Assembly (NCBI GenBank): GCA_903930085.1
Contig: CAIYXD010000449.1
Coordinates: forward strand, 1-5,563
Direction: 5' to 3'
From: an uncultured Flavobacteriia bacterium
Lineage (GTDB): Bacteria > Bacteroidota > Bacteroidia > Flavobacteriales_D > Crocinitomicaceae
Length of the DNA stretch: 5,563 nucleotides
Shown: positions 4,067 to 5,563 of the stretch, in pieces
Layout: every line of letters begins with the position of its first letter
Numbering within the stretch: position 1 is the stretch's first letter
Notes under the pieces: model-generated
Seen by the model: the letters and a program-made list of their open reading frames with translations, nothing else
Databases searched by the model: none
What the model was told of the DNA's origin: nothing
Position numbers and translations under genes: made by a program

Positions 4067-5563
4067 CTAATCTACCAAATTCATTTGTTTCAATAAAAAA
4101 GAAGCATTCATATTCTGGCAAACGCCGTCTCTTATTTTATAGTCAAACGTAAGATTTTCGCCCAAAATCGTAGAATCAAAATAGTTATTTTTGAACGCTA
4201 CGTTTCCATCTGCCAAAGTACAAAGCGATAAATCATGGGTTGCGATTACGCCTTTTGTCTTCAGTCGTTCCAATTTTTGCAGAAATTTTGCCGAACCGAT
4301 TTCTTTATCTTTGGAATTCGTTCCTTTCAATATTTCATCCAAAATCACAAACACCTTCTCCCCGCTTTCGATCGCATCCATGATAAATCGCAATCGCGTC
4401 AATTCGGCATGAAAATAAGAACTTTCCACGGTTAAGTCGTCGGAAGTCCGCATGCTCGAGAATAATTTCAATTTTGGAATCTCACACGATTTTGCCAAAA
4501 TGGGAAATCCAGCATTTGCAGAAATAAACGCCAATCCTAAACTGCGTAAATAGGTACTTTTTCCAGCCATATTGGGACCGGTAATAATTAAAAAACGCTC
4601 GTTTTCAGTAAGAGAAACACCGTTCGTAATTCTTTTTGCGGCAGGAACAAACGGGTGACCCAAATCTTGAATTTGAATGGCGTCTGAAGCGGAGAATTTA
4701 GCAAAAACTACTTCCGGAAAATTAATTTTATAGATTGCACCAGAAATCCATACTTCAATTTGAGCCAATTGTTTTTCCCAATTTCCAAGTTGGTCTGCAT
4801 TTTTTATACGCCAATTTTCCCACTGCTTAAGTACTTGAAAATCCCATGCAAGGAAAAAATTCAAAGCTGCACCAACCAGAATATTCATTCTAAGATCCAT
4901 CCTTTGTTGAATTTTCTCCAATTCGCGCAAGGAAACCAATAAACTATCTTGTTGTGAAAACAGTAATTCCCGATTCTCTTGCATTAATTCCGATTGAAAA
5001 GAAACGTCCTTGTAGAGTTGCAATTGGCGTTGAAACATTTTCACCTGCGAACTATAAGCTGTAACCCGAGCAGAAATAGTATTTATTCGTTTTAAATTTC
5101 GGCCAATAACTGAAAAAACTGCGACAACATACAGCAGAAAAAGACTATCCGTTAGAAAATTTAATGCGTAAAACACAGTCATAACAATTGAAACCACGGG
5201 AATCATATTACACATCACCTTGTCCAACAATGTTAAAGGCGCAGCATTTTGATTGATTTTATGGAATTCTTTTTCAAGAGAATCTTCTTTAAAAACCATT
5301 CCTTCTGCCATGAATTCCTGGCACCAATCCGCTTGTTTCGAAAGTTCTTCGATTGCTTCATTTGATAATTTCGTTGTTTCAGTGCCGTTCATTAATTGCT
5401 CTGCCAATAAATCCGAGCCTTTTCTAGAAACCGTTCTGTTCAACAATTGGTAAATACTTTTTTTACCAAATAAATCCATATCCATTGCGAATGCGTGCGC
5501 CGGATTCTTGTATTCGTTTCCTTCTTTAAAATGCAGCCAATTGCCTTCTAAAACCTGCAATTC
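4067..5563 (-). CDS. MutS-related ATPase with membrane-like segments (5' end off window)
   Basis: The frame is open from the right edge to a TAG at 4069-4067, giving 498 visible residues. A TTG near the edge is probably just Leu within the gene, because the family runs to roughly 590-600 residues from memory, so about 100 N-terminal residues are missing. Numbering residues from that TTG, the C-terminal third is a MutS domain V ATPase. It has Walker A GPNMAGKST (328-336), the SSMRTSDDLTVESSYFHAEL region (368-387), Walker B VFVILDEILKGTN (403-415) and the His motif ATHDLSL (440-446). Upstream are helical lever-like and clamp-like segments. Hydrophobic runs at about 119-152, enough for two membrane spans, and a shorter one at 227-239 suggest membrane association. 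No mismatch-binding N-terminal domain can be seen in the visible part, so a canonical mismatch repair role is doubtful; the function of this Bacteroidota family is not known to me. Confidence 0.88.
   Translation of the reverse strand, partial: ELQVLEGNWLHFKEGNEYKNPAHAFAMDMDLFGKKSIYQLLNRTVSRKGSDLLAEQLMNGTETTKLSNEAIEELSKQADWCQEFMAEGMVFKEDSLEKEFHKINQNAAPLTLLDKVMCNMIPVVSIVMTVFYALNFLTDSLFLLYVVAVFSVIGRNLKRINTISARVTAYSSQVKMFQRQLQLYKDVSFQSELMQENRELLFSQQDSLLVSLRELEKIQQRMDLRMNILVGAALNFFLAWDFQVLKQWENWRIKNADQLGNWEKQLAQIEVWISGAIYKINFPEVVFAKFSASDAIQIQDLGHPFVPAAKRITNGVSLTENERFLIITGPNMAGKSTYLRSLGLAFISANAGFPILAKSCEIPKLKLFSSMRTSDDLTVESSYFHAELTRLRFIMDAIESGEKVFVILDEILKGTNSKDKEIGSAKFLQKLERLKTKGVIATHDLSLCTLADGNVAFKNNYFDSTILGENLTFDYKIRDGVCQNMNASFLLKQMNLVD

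Noticed and set aside
5558..5560. TTG as the start codon of the MutS-related gene.
   Set aside because: The frame stays open to the window edge and the protein would be about 100 residues shorter than its family, so the start is most likely outside.

Overview
The window looks like a piece of a low-GC Bacteroidota chromosome, most likely from the Flavobacteriales. Four things support this. Promoters fit the Bacteroidota -7 box TAnnTTTG. Start codons lack Shine-Dalgarno sequences and sit behind short A/T-rich leaders. The left-edge ferredoxin is of a type I know from Bacteroidota. The right-edge gene encodes a short MutS-related ATPase with membrane-like segments, also common in that phylum. 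I see no transposase, integrase, CRISPR array or phage gene.

Layout, left to right. (1) The 3' end of a 2[4Fe-4S] ferredoxin gene (+), closed by a terminator inside a perfect 28-bp inverted repeat. (2) A short SRP RNA gene (ffs, +) with its own TAnnTTTG promoter and a T-run terminator. (3) A 250-bp gap holding a very AT-rich block and three DnaA-box-like 9-mers. (4) A TalC-type transaldolase (+) with its own promoter and terminator. (5) A 450-bp gap that is not empty. Its left 230 bp can fold as a rod-shaped RNA on the minus strand, with a matching minus-strand promoter and terminator, and resembles 6S RNA. (6) An FkbM-family methyltransferase (+). (7) A PyrR-like phosphoribosyltransferase (+) behind a textbook TTTG-N19-TAnnTTTG promoter. 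(8) The MurNAc-6-phosphate etherase MurQ (+), 45 bp further on and possibly co-transcribed with (7). (9) Converging on murQ, a MutS-related ATPase (-) that runs off the right edge.

The genes do not form one pathway. They are mostly independently transcribed housekeeping genes: electron transfer, protein targeting, pentose-phosphate metabolism, nucleobase salvage or regulation, cell-wall recycling and a DNA-associated ATPase. The parts most worth checking are non-coding: the minus-strand structured RNA and the DnaA-box cluster beside the AT-rich block.
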